Below are positions 31,629 to 43,652 of a stretch of DNA of 64,000 nucleotides, one piece after another. The first letter of the stretch is position 1, and every line of letters starts with the position of its first letter. The stretch spans positions 11,113,001 to 11,177,000 of the forward strand of contig CM076955.1 in NCBI GenBank assembly GCA_039566865.1, given 5' to 3'. Below the pieces are notes generated by a model. That model had not been told where the DNA came from, did no database searches, and saw only the letters and a program-made list of their open reading frames with translations. A program made the translations under genes and the position numbers. The DNA comes from Aurelia coerulea (Eukaryota; Cnidaria; Scyphozoa; Semaeostomeae; Ulmaridae).

Positions 31629-34600
31629 TTCATAAATCAAATTCTCTTTGGCTACCGTAACGAACATGTACGCTAAAATGGTGCTCTTTAAAATTCATAA
31701 TTCAAGCTCTTTTTGGCTACCGTAACGAAGATGCACGCTAAAACAGTGCTCTTTAAAGTTCATAAATCAAGTTCTTTTTGGCTACCGTAACGAAGATTTA
31801 CGCTAAACGGTACTCTTTCAAATTCATAAATCAAATTCTCTTTGGCTACCGTAACGAAGATTTACGCTACACGGTGCTCTTGCTCATTCATAAATCAAAT
31901 TCTCTTTGGCTACCGTAACAAAGATTTACGCTAAACGGTGCTCCTTCAAATTCATAAATCAAATTCTCTTTGGCTACCGTAACGAAGATATACGCTACAC
32001 GGTGCTCTTGCTCATTCATAAATCAAATTCTCTTTGGCTACCGTAACGAAGATTTACGCTAAACGGTGCTCCTTCAAATTCATAAATCAAATTCTCTTTG
32101 GCTACCGTAACGAAGATATACGCTAGACGGTGCTCTTTCAAATTCATAAATCAAATTCTCTTTGGCTACCCTAACGAAGATGCACGCTAAAACAGTGCTC
32201 TTTAAATTCATAAATCAAATTCTCTTTGGCTACCGTAACGAAGATATACGCTAAACGGTACTCTTTCAAATTCATAAATCAAATTCTCTTTGGCTACCGT
32301 AACGAAGATTTACGCTAAACGGTGCTCTTGCTCATTCATAAATCAAATTCTCTTTGGCTACCGTAACGAAGATTTACGCTAAACGGTGCTCCTTCAAATT
32401 CATAAATCAAATTCTCTTTGGCTACCGTAACGAAGATTTACGCTACACGGTGCTCTTGCTCATTCATAAATCAAATTCTCTTTGGCTACCGTAACGAAGA
32501 TTTACGCTAAACGGTGCTCCTTCAAATTCATAAATCAAATTCTCTTTGGCTACCGTAACGAAGATGTACGCTAGACGGTGCTCTTTCAAATTCATAAATC
32601 AAATTCTCTTTGGCTACCCTAACGAAGATTTACGCTAGACGGTGCTCTTTCAAATTCATAAATCAAATTCTCTTTGGCTACCGTAACGAAGATGTACGCT
32701 AAAATGGTGCTCTTTAAAATTCATAATTCAAGCTCTTTTTGGCTACCGTAACGAAGATGTACGCTAAACGGTGCTCTTTCAAATTCAAAAATCAAATTCT
32801 CTTTGGCTACCGTAACGAAGATATACGCTAGACGGTGCTCTTTCAAATTCATAAATCAAATTCTCTTTGGCTACCGTAACGAAGATGTGCGCTAAACGGT
32901 GCTCTTTCAAATTCATAAATCAAATTCTCTTCGGTTACCGTAACGAAGATGCACGCTAAAACAGTGCTCTTTAAAGTTCATAAATCAAGTTCTTTTTGGC
33001 TACCGTAACGAAGATATACGCTAAACGGTGCTCTTTCAAATTCATAAATCAAATTCTCTTCGGTTACCGTAACGAAGATGCACGCTAAAACAGTGCTCTT
33101 TAAAGTTCATAAATCAAGTTCTTTTTGGCTACCGTAACGAAGATATACGCTAAACGGTACTCTTTCAAATTCATAAATCAAATTCTCTTTGGCTACCGTA
33201 ACAAAGATTTACGCTAAACGGTGCTCCTTCAAATTCATAAATCAAATTCTCTTTGGCTACCGTAACGAAGATGTACGCTAGACGGTGCTCTTTCAAATTC
33301 ATAAATCAAATTCTCTTTGGCTACCGTAACGAAGATGTACGCTAAAATGGTGCTCTTTCAAATTCATAAATCAAATTCTCTTTGGCTACCGTAACGAAGA
33401 TGTACGCTAAACGGTGCTCTTTCAAATTCAAAAATCAAATTCTCTTTGGCTACCGTAACGAAGATATACGCTAGACGGTGCTCTTTCAAATTCATAAATC
33501 AAATTCTCTTTGGCTACCGTAACGAAGATGTACGCTAAACGGTGCTCTTTCAAATTCATAAATCAAATTCTCTTCGGCTACCGTAACGAAGATGCACGCT
33601 AAAACAGTGCTCTTTAAAGTTCATAAATCAAGTTCTTTTTGGCTACCGTAACGAAGATATACGCTAAACGGTACTCTTTCAAATTCATAAATCAAATTCT
33701 CTTTGGCTACCGTAACAAAGATTTACGCTAAACGGTGCTCTTTCAAATTCATAAATCAAATTCTCTTTGGTTACCGTAACAAAGATTTACGCTAAACGGT
33801 GCTCCTTCAAATTCATAAATCAAATTCTCTTTGGCTACCGTAACGAAGATGTACGCTAGACAGTGCTCTTTCAAATTCATAAATCAAATTCTCTTTGGCT
33901 ACCGTAACGAAGATGTACGCTAGACGGTGCTCTTTCAAATTCATAAATCAAATTCTCTTTGGCTACAGTAAAGAAGATTTACACTAGACGGTGCTCTTTC
34001 AAATTCATAAATCAAATTCTCTTTGGCTACCGTAACGAAAATGTACGCTAAACGGTGCTCTTTCAAATTCATAAATCAAATTCTCTTTGGCTACCGTAAC
34101 GAAGTTGTGCGCTAAACGGTGCCCTTTCAAATTCATAAATCAAATTCTCTTTGGCTACCGTAACGAAGATTTACGCTAGACGGTGATCTTGCTAATTCAT
34201 AAATCAAATTCTCTTTGGCTACCGTAACGAAGATGTAAGCTAAACTGTGCTGTTGCTTTCAAATTCATAAATAAAATTCTCTTTGGCTACCGTAACGAAG
34301 ATGTACGCTAAACGGTGCCCTTTCAAATTCATAAATAAAATTCTCTTTGGCTACCGTACTTTCAAATTCATAAATCAAATTCTCTTTGGCTACCGTAACG
34401 AAGATGCACGCTATACGGTGCTCTTGCTAATTCATAAATCAAATTCTCTTCGGCTACCGTAACGAAGATGCACGCTAAAACAGTGCTCTTTAAAGTTCAT
34501 AAATCAAGTTATTTTTGCCTACCGTAACGAAGATATACGCTAAACGGTGCTCTTTCAAATTCATAAATCAAATTCTCTTTGGCTACCGTAACGAAGATGT

Positions 34601-37600
34601 ACGCTAAAACGGTGCTCTTTAAAATTCATAAATCAAATTCTCTTTGGCTACCGTAACGAATATGTGCGCTAAACGGTGCTCTTTCAAATTCTTAAATCAA
34701 ATTCTCTTTGGCTACCGTAACGAATATGTGCGCTAAACGGTGCTCTTTCAAATTCATAAATCAAATTCTCTTTGGCTACCGTAACGAAGATGTACGCTAA
34801 ACGGTGCCCTTTCAAATTCATAAATAAAATTCTCTTTGGCTACCGTACTTTCAAATTCATAAATCAAATTCTCTTTGGCTACCGTAACGAAGATGTACGC
34901 TAAACGGTGCTCTTTCAAATTCATAAATCAAATTCTCTTCGGCTACCGTAACGAAGATGCACGCTAAAACAGTGCTCTTTAAAGTTCATAAATCAAGTTA
35001 TTTTTGCCTACCGTAACGAAGATATACGCTAAACGGTGCTCTTTCAAATTCATAAATCAAATTCTCTTTGGCTACCGTAACGAAGATGTACGCTAAAACG
35101 GTGCTCTTTAAAATTCATAAATCAAATTCTCTTTGGCTACCGTAACGAATATGTGCGCTAAACGGTGCTCTTTCAAATTCTTAAATCAAATTCTCTTTGG
35201 CTACCGTAACGAAGATATACGCTAGACGGTGCTCCTTCAAATTCATAAATCAAATTCTCTTTGGCTACCGTAACGAAGATGTACGCTAAACGGTGCCCTT
35301 TCAAATTCATAAATAAAATTCTCTTTGGCTACCGTACTTTCAAATTCATAAATCAAATTCTCTTTGGCTACCGTAACGAAGATGTACGCTAAACGGTGCT
35401 CTTGCTAATTCATAAATCAAATTCTCTTCGGCTACCGTAACGAAGATGCACGCTAAAACAGTGCTCTTTAAAGTTCATAAATCAAGTTATTTTTGCCTAC
35501 CGTAACGAAGATATACGCTAAACGGTGCTCTTTCAAATTCATAAATCAAATTCTCTTTGGCTACCGTAACGAAGATGTACGCTAAAACGGTGCTCTTTAA
35601 AATTCATAAATCAAATTCTCTTTGGCTACCGTAACGAATATGTGCGCTAAACGGTGCTCTTTCAAATTCTTAAATCAAATTCTCTTTGGCTACCGTAACG
35701 AAGGTATACGCTAGACGGTGCTCTTTCAAATTCAAAAATCAGATTCTCTTTGGCTACCGTAACGAAGATATACGCTAGACGGTGCTCCTTCAAATTCATA
35801 AATCAAATTCTCTTTGGCTACCGTAACGAAGATATACGCTAAACGGTACTCTTTCAGATTCATAAATCAAATTCTCTTTGGCTACCGTAACGAAGATGTA
35901 CGCTAAAACGGTGCTCTTTCAAATTCATAAATCAAATTCTCTTTGGCTACCGTAACGAAGATTTACGCTAGACGGTGCTCTTGCAAATTCATAAATCAAA
36001 TTCTCTTTGGCTACCGTAACGAAGATGTACGCTAAACAGTGCTCTTTCAAATTCATAAATCAAATTCTCTTTGGCTACCGTAACGAAGATATACGCTAAA
36101 CAGTGCTCTTTCAAATTCATAAATCAAATTCTCTTTGGCTACCCTAACGAAGATGTACGCTAGAACGGTGCTCTTTCAAATTCATAAATCAAATTCTCTT
36201 TGGCTACCGTAACGAAGATTTACGCTAGACGGTGCTCTTTCAAATTCATAAATCAAATTCTTTTTGGCTACCGTAACGAAGATATACGCTAGACGGTGCT
36301 CTTTCAAATTCATAAATCAAATTCTCTTTGGCTACCGTAACGAAGATGTACGCTAAAACGGTGCTCTTTCAAATTCATAAATCAAATTCTCTTTGGCTAC
36401 CGTAACGAAGATGTACGCTAAACGGTGCTCTTTAAAATTCATAATTCAAAAGTTCTTTTTGGCTACCGTAACGAAGATATACGCTAAACGGTGCTCTTTC
36501 AAATTCATAAATCAAATTCTCTTTGGCTACCGTAACGAAGATGTACGCTAAACGGTGCTCTTTCAAATTCATAAATCAAATTCTCTTTGGCTACCGTAAC
36601 GAAGATGTACGCTAAAACGGTGCTCTTTAAAATTCATAATTCAAGTTCTTTTTGGCTACCGTAACGAAGATGTACGCTAAACGGTGCTCTTTCAAATTCA
36701 TCAATCAAATTCTCTTTGGCTACCGTAACGAAGATGTACGCTAAACGGTGCTCTTTCAAATTCATAAATCAAATTCTCTTTGGCTACCGTAACGAAGATG
36801 TACGCTAAACGGTGCTCTTTAAAATTCATAAATCAAATTCTTTTTGGCTACCGTAACGAAGATGTACGCTAAACGGTGCTCTTTCAAATTCATAAATCAA
36901 ATTCTCTTTGGCTACCGTAACGAAGATGTACGCTAAAACGGTGCTCTTTAAAATTCATAATTCAAGTTCTTTTTGGCTACCGTAACGAAGATGTACGCTA
37001 AACGGTGCTCTTTCAAATTCATAAATCAAATTCTCTTTGGCTACCGTAACGAAGATATACGCTAGACGGTGCTCTTTCAAATTCATAAATCAAATTCTCT
37101 TTGGCAGCCGTAACGAAGATGTGCGCTAGACGGTGCTTCTTCAAATTCATAAATCAAATTCTCCTTGGCTACCATAACGAAAATATACGCTAGACGCTGC
37201 TCTTTCAAATTCATAAATCAAATTCTCTTTGGCTACCGTAACGAAGATATACGCTAAACGGTGCTCTTTCAAATTCATAAATCAAATTCTCTTTGGCTAC
37301 CGTAACGAAGATGTACGCTAAAACAGTGCTCTTTCAAATTCATAAATCAAATTCTCTTTGGCTACCGTAACGAAGATTTACGCTAGACGGTGCTCTTCAA
37401 ATTCATAAATCAAATTCTCTTTGGCTACCGTAACGAAGATGTACGCTAAACGGTGCTCTTTCAAATTCATAAATCAAATTCTCTTTGGCTACCGTAACGA
37501 AGATATACGCTAGACGGTGCTCTTTCAAATTCATAAATCAAATTCTCTTTGGCTACCGTAACGAAGATATACGCTAAACGGTGCTCTTTCAAATTCATAA

Positions 37601-39517
37601 ATCAAATTCTCTTTGGCTACCGTAACGAAGATTTACGCTAAACGGTGCTCTTTCAAATTCATAAATCAAATTCTCTTTGGCTACCGTAACGAAGATGTAC
37701 GCTAAAACAGTGCTCTTTCAAATTCATAAATCAAATTCTCTTTGGCTACCGTAACGAAGATGTACGCTAAAACGGTGCTCTTTAAAATTCATAATTCAAG
37801 TTCTTTTTGGCTACCGTAACGAAGATGTACGCTAAACGGTGCTCTTTCAAATTCATAAATCAAATTCTCTTTGGCTACCGTAACGAAGATATATGCTAGA
37901 CGGTGCTCTTTCAAATTCATAAATCAAATTCTCTTTGGCAGCCGTAACGAAGATGTGCGCTAGACGGTGCTTCTTCAAATTCATAAATCAAATTCTCCTT
38001 GGCTACCATAACGAAAATATACGCTAGACGCTGCTCTTTCAAATTCATAAATCAAATTCTCTTTGGCTACCGTAACGAAGATGTACGCTGAACGGTGCTC
38101 TTTCAAATTCAAAAATCAAATTCTCTTTGGCTATCGTAACGAAAATATATGCTAGACGGTGCTCTTTCAAATTCATAAATCAAATTCTCTTTGGCTACCG
38201 TAACGAAGATGTACGCTAAAACGGTGCTCTTTAAAATTCATAAATCAAATTCTCTTTGGCTACCGTAACGAAGATGTACGCTGAACGGTGCTCTTTCAAA
38301 TTCAAAAATCAAATTCTCTTTGGCTATCGTAATGAAAATATATGCTAGACGGTGCTCTTTCAAATTCATAAATCAAATTCTCTTTGGCAGCCGTAACGAA
38401 GATGTGCGCTAGACGGTGCTTCTTCAAATTCATAAATCAAATTCTCCTTGGCTACCATAACGAAAATATACGCTAGACGGTGCTCTTTCAAATTCATAAA
38501 TCAAATTCTCTTTGGCTACCGTAACGAAGATGTACGCTAGACGGTGCTCTTTCAAATTCAAAAATCAAATTCTCTTTGGCTACCGTAACGAAGATTTATG
38601 CTAGACGGTGCTCTTGCTAAATTCATAAATCAAATTCTCTTTGGCTACCGTAACGAAGATGTACGCTAGACGGTGCTCTTGCAAATTCATAAATCAAATT
38701 CTCTTTGGCTACCGTAACGAAGATGTACGCTAGACGGTGCTTTTTCAAATTCATAAATCAAATTCTCTTTGGCTACCGTAACGAAGATATACGCTAGACG
38801 GTGCTCTCTCAAATTCATAAATCAAATTCTCTTTGGCTAGCGTAACGAAGATATACGCTAGACGGTGCTCTTTCAAATTCATAAATCAAATTCTCTTTAG
38901 CTACCGTAACGAAGATATACGCTAGACAGTGCTCTTGCAAATTCATAAATCAAATTCTCTTTGGCTACCGTAACGAAGATATACGCTAGACGGTGCTCTT
39001 TCAAACTCATAAATTAAATTCTCTTTAGCTACCGTAACGAAGATATACGCTAGACGGTGCTCTTTCAAATTCATAAATCAAATTCTCTTTAGCTACCGTA
39101 ACGAAGATATACGCTAGACGGTGCTCTTTCAAATTCATAAATCAAATTCTCTTTGGCTACCGTAACGAAGATGTACGCAAAGCGGTGCTCTTTCAAAATC
39201 ATAAATCAAATTCTCTTTGGCTACCGTTACGAAGATAGACGCTAGACAGTGCTCTTGCAAATTCATAAATCAAATTCTTTTTGGCTACCGTAACGAAGAT
39301 GTACGCTAAACGGTGCTCTTGCAAATTCATAAATCAAATTCTCTTTGGCTACCGTAACGAAGATGTAAGCTAAACTGTGCTGTTGCCAATTCATAAATCA
39401 AATTCTCTTTGGCTACCGTAACGAAGATGTGCGCTAAACGGTGCTCTTGCAAATACATAAATCAAACTCTCTTTGGCTACCGTAACGAAGATGTACGCTA
39501 AACGGTGCTCTTTCAAA
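31629..39517. repeat. 64-bp satellite array, main part (about 120 copies)
   Basis: A head-to-tail array of 7.9 kb with a 64-bp unit (63-65 by indels); dividing length by unit gives about 123 copies. Variation is concentrated at a few positions: gatgtac/gatttac/gatatac, ctaaacgg/ctagacgg/ctaaaacgg and ctctttca/ctccttca/ctcttgct. Some copies lack about 27 bp (a junction reading taccgtactttcaaattc) and recur every 489 bp (34352, 34841, 35330), which shows a higher-order repeat of seven to eight monomers. Another marker (ggcagccgtaacg) recurs at 37103, 37937 and 38386, about 13 and 7 monomers apart. Because 64 is not a multiple of three, all frames rotate and stops recur, so it is not coding. There are no unique spacers, so it is not CRISPR. 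Confidence 0.97.
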
Positions 39518-40361
39518 AGTACAAAGAAATTGGCGGAGGATATTCAATATGTGAAAGGTTTGCAAAAGGTCAGTGAGTCCCCACAAGGGTCGTTTGATAT
39601 TTGCATTGCTGATGTTCCTTGAGACTGGGCTGAGCGCCCTCCTACGGCTTAATGTTGATAAAGAATGACATCTTGCAATATTAAACAACAATTTTTAATA
39701 AATTTAATTTCATAAATAGGTTTTATGAACTTAGCAATAGGGTAAGGGGTCACGCAGTCCAGCCACAAGGAACCCAGCCACAGACCGAGTGTAAAGTTTT
39801 TAGATAAACCCCCAAGTGGCTAGGAGCGACTTATTAACTAAGGAGAAAAATTAATCAAAATTAACAACTAGGTTTGAGGGAGTTACACAGAGATTACTCA
39901 AGGAACGAGAAATGTTTGAATGAGAAATGAAAATGAGAAATGAACGAGAAATGGTGATAAAGACCTCCCAAATGACGTCAACAGAAATATACTCGATTTG
40001 ACTCTACAATACATCCACACAAGCGGTCGATTCAATTAAGATCACAGAAATCTAGCTAAATGCAACTCAACCACCATACCAAGTCCATATTCGTAAAGTA
40101 TCCTGTTCGCCGAGTCCCGTTCCTCTATTCTTTTGTTCTTTTGTTTGTAAGTAGCTTTTCGTAACACACCCTTTAGCTATTCTACAAAAGAGCCTGGATT
40201 GAGCGTCTTTCTTATACATTTCAAATGCGACTTTCGATTGAGTGGCGATAAAGCTTCTATCACTATTGCGTACATTCGAAAATTCCATTTGCAAAATATC
40301 GTTCAATTCTAATTCTTTTCTGAATAGCTAGGGGGCTTCTTATATATTTAGTTGTATTTTA
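39518..40361. other. Non-coding spacer after the satellite
   Basis: No domain recognised. Minus-strand frames at 39434-39691 (partly satellite) and 40067-40306 have no recognisable similarity; I cannot exclude a small exon. Confidence 0.4.
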
Positions 40362-40501
40362 GTTAATCTCCTTCATGTGATGGCCCTGGGGTAGTCATGA
40401 TCTTTTGCTCCCCTTGGTATCGTTTCTGTAGTATTGTATGGTAGCTTGTTTGTAATCTTAGGTAATTCGTAAATTGTAAATTTTTAACATTGAATTTATA
40501 G

Positions 40502-40533
<32 letters not shown>
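40362..40533 (+). repeat. Retroposon 3' end with poly(A)
   Basis: This stretch resembles 63271-63420: both contain a phrase like atgaccctgggatagtcatg followed by cttttgctccc and a T/A-rich stretch, ending in a short or long A-tract (here about 33 A, 40501-40533). Two copies sharing a 3' end with poly(A) indicate a LINE or SINE family, truncated here. Confidence 0.5.
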
Positions 40534-40535
<2 letters not shown>

Positions 40536-40607
40536 TTTACTAAAAATTCCATCGGACACTGGCCACATAAAATTATATAACAACCAAATCACACACACAA
40601 GATTTAT

Positions 40608-40800
40608 TATGGCTACCGTAACGAAGATATACGCTAGACGGTGCTCTTTCAAATTCATAAATCAAAATCTTTTTTGGCTACCGAAACGAAGATTTACCCA
40701 AGACAGTGCTCTTTCAAATCCATAAATAAAATTCTATTTTGCTACCGTAACGAAGATATATGCTAGACGGTGCTCTTTCAAATTAACAAATAAAATTCTC
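40608..40800. repeat. Outlying satellite monomers
   Basis: About three diverged copies of the 64-bp unit beginning ggctaccgtaacgaagata, separated from the main array by 1.1 kb of other sequence that ends in the poly(A) retroposon. Even weaker echoes extend to about 40960. The intervening DNA probably inserted into or grew beside an older array edge. Confidence 0.8.
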
Positions 40801-41169
40801 TTTGGTTGTAAACAGTAAGGAAGATTTTGCTTATAAGCGATGCCCTTCAACTTATAAATGAAATTTTGGCAAAAAGATGAAATTTTGAAAAAAGGTGTAC
40901 GTAAGACAAAGCTCTCTTCATAATCAAAAGTCCTCTTTACAACTGTTACGAAAATGTCGCTAAATGATGTCTCTGTAAAATTATATAAGAACTGTTTATG
41001 CAGCTGGGACCTACTGGCACATTGAAAAAACAGCACGTGGTGTTGTGTTTCTTATGCAAAAATACCGAGAGAGATTTCCATTGCAAAACAAATGGAGTAA
41101 CCCGCACAAAGAAACGCATATAAAGCCCAGGCAAGCATAGTAAAACCTATAGTAAGGTAAAGAGTGGGA

Positions 41170-41315
41170 TGTAAGATAAACTAACATGATAAACTACGAT
41201 TGATATCACTACGGTGCTGCACCGCTAAAGTCCACCATCTTGTTTTACTTCACACGCCTCCCCGGTGCCGGGGCCTGGAAACTAGTTGTCATAAGACTTG
41301 TTCCCAGATCCCACA
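41170..41315 (-). repeat. 3' LTR of the Ty3/gypsy element
   Basis: It starts tgtaagataaactaacatga and ends cccagatcccaca in plus orientation; TG...CA ends. It matches 50004-50148 with about ten differences, most near the outer left edge. Confidence 0.92.
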
Positions 41316-41485
41316 TTCCTCCCCAAAACAATATTTCTGAACTGTCCATAGTTTGTTCAATTAAATGTTCTAACCAACTTTTATACTCCACAGAGTCTCT
41401 TAAGAGTCTTAAACTCAAATCATGTCATGTTGTCCAATATATAACTGTTTTAACTCAAAAAGTTCCTTCCGCAGGTTTCTTCTTT

Positions 41486-42462
41486 TTACTCAAAGTTCTC
41501 ATCCCTGTACCTTGCTGGTTTCCTTCGAATTCTCTGTGGACGCGCTACTCTTGTTTCAGTTTGAGTTTGTTCTAATGTTCTGTCTGCTTCTGTTTCTGCT
41601 GCGTCACCCGGTACCTCTGCTCCTTCCTGATTCCCTTCTCTGTCCGTTCTATCTTCTCCCCCTGATCCGACATCTGTTACTGTTTCATCTTCTCGAAAGA
41701 GTGGCTCAAAGAAGTCCTCCTCCATCGTCCTTTGGAACCTTGGCGGCGTGGCCCCTGTGAGATTTCTGTGAACTTTCTTGAAATGATTTACATGTCTCTT
41801 TATAACCTTGTCATACCTATTGGCTATTATTTGACTACCGTTTCTTCGAACAACTTCATATGGCTCTGGATTGTACGCTGGAGTGAGTTTGTTTTTCTTT
41901 AGCTGCTTTACTAGCACCCAATCCCCTACTTTTATATCACTCTTTTTAACATAGCTCTTGTGATCTGCATACCTTTTCATTCTCTGTTTTGATTTGTTGT
42001 CTGCTTCTTTAATTTCTTTTTTGAACACATTCTGGTGAATCTTCTTTGTAGGAAGTCTTGTTTTGTATCGTCTGCCATTGAACATTATTGTAGAAGGGGC
42101 AAATCCAGTACTTTTGTGCGGTGCCGCTCGGTATGCCCTAAGAAATCGCTGCAGTTGCTGCCTCCAGTTTGATTGTTCTATCTTACAGGTCTGCATGAGT
42201 TTCTTTAAGGATCTCATGAATGTTTCTGCCATACCATTGGCCCATGGAGCATAGGGCGTTTTTTTGTCATGGGAATAACCCATATATGCTGCAAACTTGT
42301 CCATGTCGTCAGAGTTATAAGGTGGCCCATTGTCACTACCAAATGTGTCTGGAATTCCAAAATTTGACATGATACGATCTAGTGCCGATATTACACTTGG
42401 GCTTTGGTAGAGTGTAGAATTTCAACTGCTGGAAACCTTGAATACACGTCTTGGACAACAAG
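41486..42462 (-). pseudogene. Ty3/gypsy integrase, core (second half) and C-terminus
   Basis: On the minus strand it starts at the LINE junction with VVQDVYSRFPAVEILHSTKA, changes frame once near 42390, and then runs open (ORF 41486-42370) with FGSDNGPPYNSD (second catalytic Asp) and WANGMAETFMRSLK (catalytic Glu). The C-terminal domain follows (VKVGDWVLV-like IKVGDWVLVKQ), then an acidic, Glu/Thr-rich tail. The first catalytic Asp lies in the other piece at 46641-46690, across the LINE. The enzyme would insert element cDNA into chromosomes. Confidence 0.88.
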
Positions 42463-43652
42463 ACAATAATTCCTCCCCTATTAGAAAACGACATATTTGT
42501 CTTAGATTTTACAGCGAAGGCACAAATATTTAACGACTATTTCATACTCCAATGCACAACCCTGGATACTGGTAGTGAAATCCCACGTGATGTGCCAGTG
42601 TGTGCTCCTCCGTTGAATTGCTTCCAAATATCAGAGGACAAGATACTTCGGATCATTCGGTCATTAAATCCCAACAAGGCCCATGGATGGGACGAAATTT
42701 CAATACGTATGATAAAGATATGTGATTGTTCACTTGTAACACCTCTTAAACTGATTTTTGAAGCATGCATGATGCAAGGTACCTTTCCCGACATTTGGAA
42801 ACGAGCTCATGTAGTACCAATTCACAAAAAAAATGACAAAAACTTGAAAACAAATTATCGTCCGATATCCCTGCTTCCAATATTTGGGAAAATGCTGGAG
42901 AAGCTAATATTTGATACCCTTTATGAACACTTGACATCAAATAATCTACTAAACCCTAATCAGTCGGGTTTTCGCCCTGGTGATTCTACTATAAACCAAT
43001 TATTATCAATAGTTCATACCATCTTCGAAGCCTTTGATTGTAACCCTCCACTCGATGTTCGCTCAGTGTATCTAGATATATCCAAAGCATTTGACAGAGT
43101 GTAGCACGAAGGTCTTATCTTCAAACTTCGTCGTTGTGGTGTATCAGGTGAACTGCTTCTTTTAATCAAAAGCTTTCTTAGTGATCGCAAACAACGTACA
43201 GTTTTAAATGGCAAAATGTCAGAGTGGGGAAACATTGCAGCTGGTGTTCCTCAAGGCTCTATTTTAGGTCCCCTATTCTTCTTACTATACATAAATGATC
43301 TGAAAGATAACCTGAGGTGCAATGTTAAGCTTTTTGCAGATGATACATCACTTTTCACCGTTGTTCACGACCCAAATAGAGCTGCTCTCGACATGAACCA
43401 TGACCTAGATATCATTACGCGATGGGCACACAATTGGCGAATGTCCTTTAATCCTGATCCGACTAAGCAAGCAGTTGAAGTCATCTTCTCAAGGAAAAGG
43501 ACCTCAGTAGACCATCCAGTAATCCTTTTCAATGATACCCCAGTTATGAACGTTAGTGAGCACAAACACCTAGGGCTTGTTCTCGACACAAAATTATCTT
43601 TCTCTAGTCATATCCAGGCAGCCATTACCAAATCCAGAAAGGCAATCGGAAT
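42463..43652 (+). pseudogene. LINE reverse transcriptase, first half, one stop
   Basis: It begins in the region before the RT (AKAQIFNDYFILQCTTLD), then KAHGWDEISIRMIKICD, NYRPISLLPIFGKMLEKL, NQSGFRPGDSTINQLLS and YLDISKAFDRV. A TAG at 43102-43104 stands where related LINEs have Trp. The frame continues with GVPQGSILGPLFFLLYINDL, FADDTSLF (catalytic, about 43336-43356) and SEHKHLGLVLDTKLSFSSHI to SRKAIGI at the foldback element. It is related to, but distinct from, the LINE at 12835-15170. Confidence 0.9.

Noticed and set aside
27477..39517. Regular short repeats resembling a CRISPR array
   Set aside because: Units are directly abutting with no unique spacers, no cas genes are present and the genome is eukaryotic; it is a satellite.
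41161..41200. gypsy LTR starting at tgataaactacg
   Set aside because: Extending the alignment to tgtaagat on both sides gives TG...CA ends and a perfect TGGGA duplication, so the boundary was moved to 41170 and 50004.
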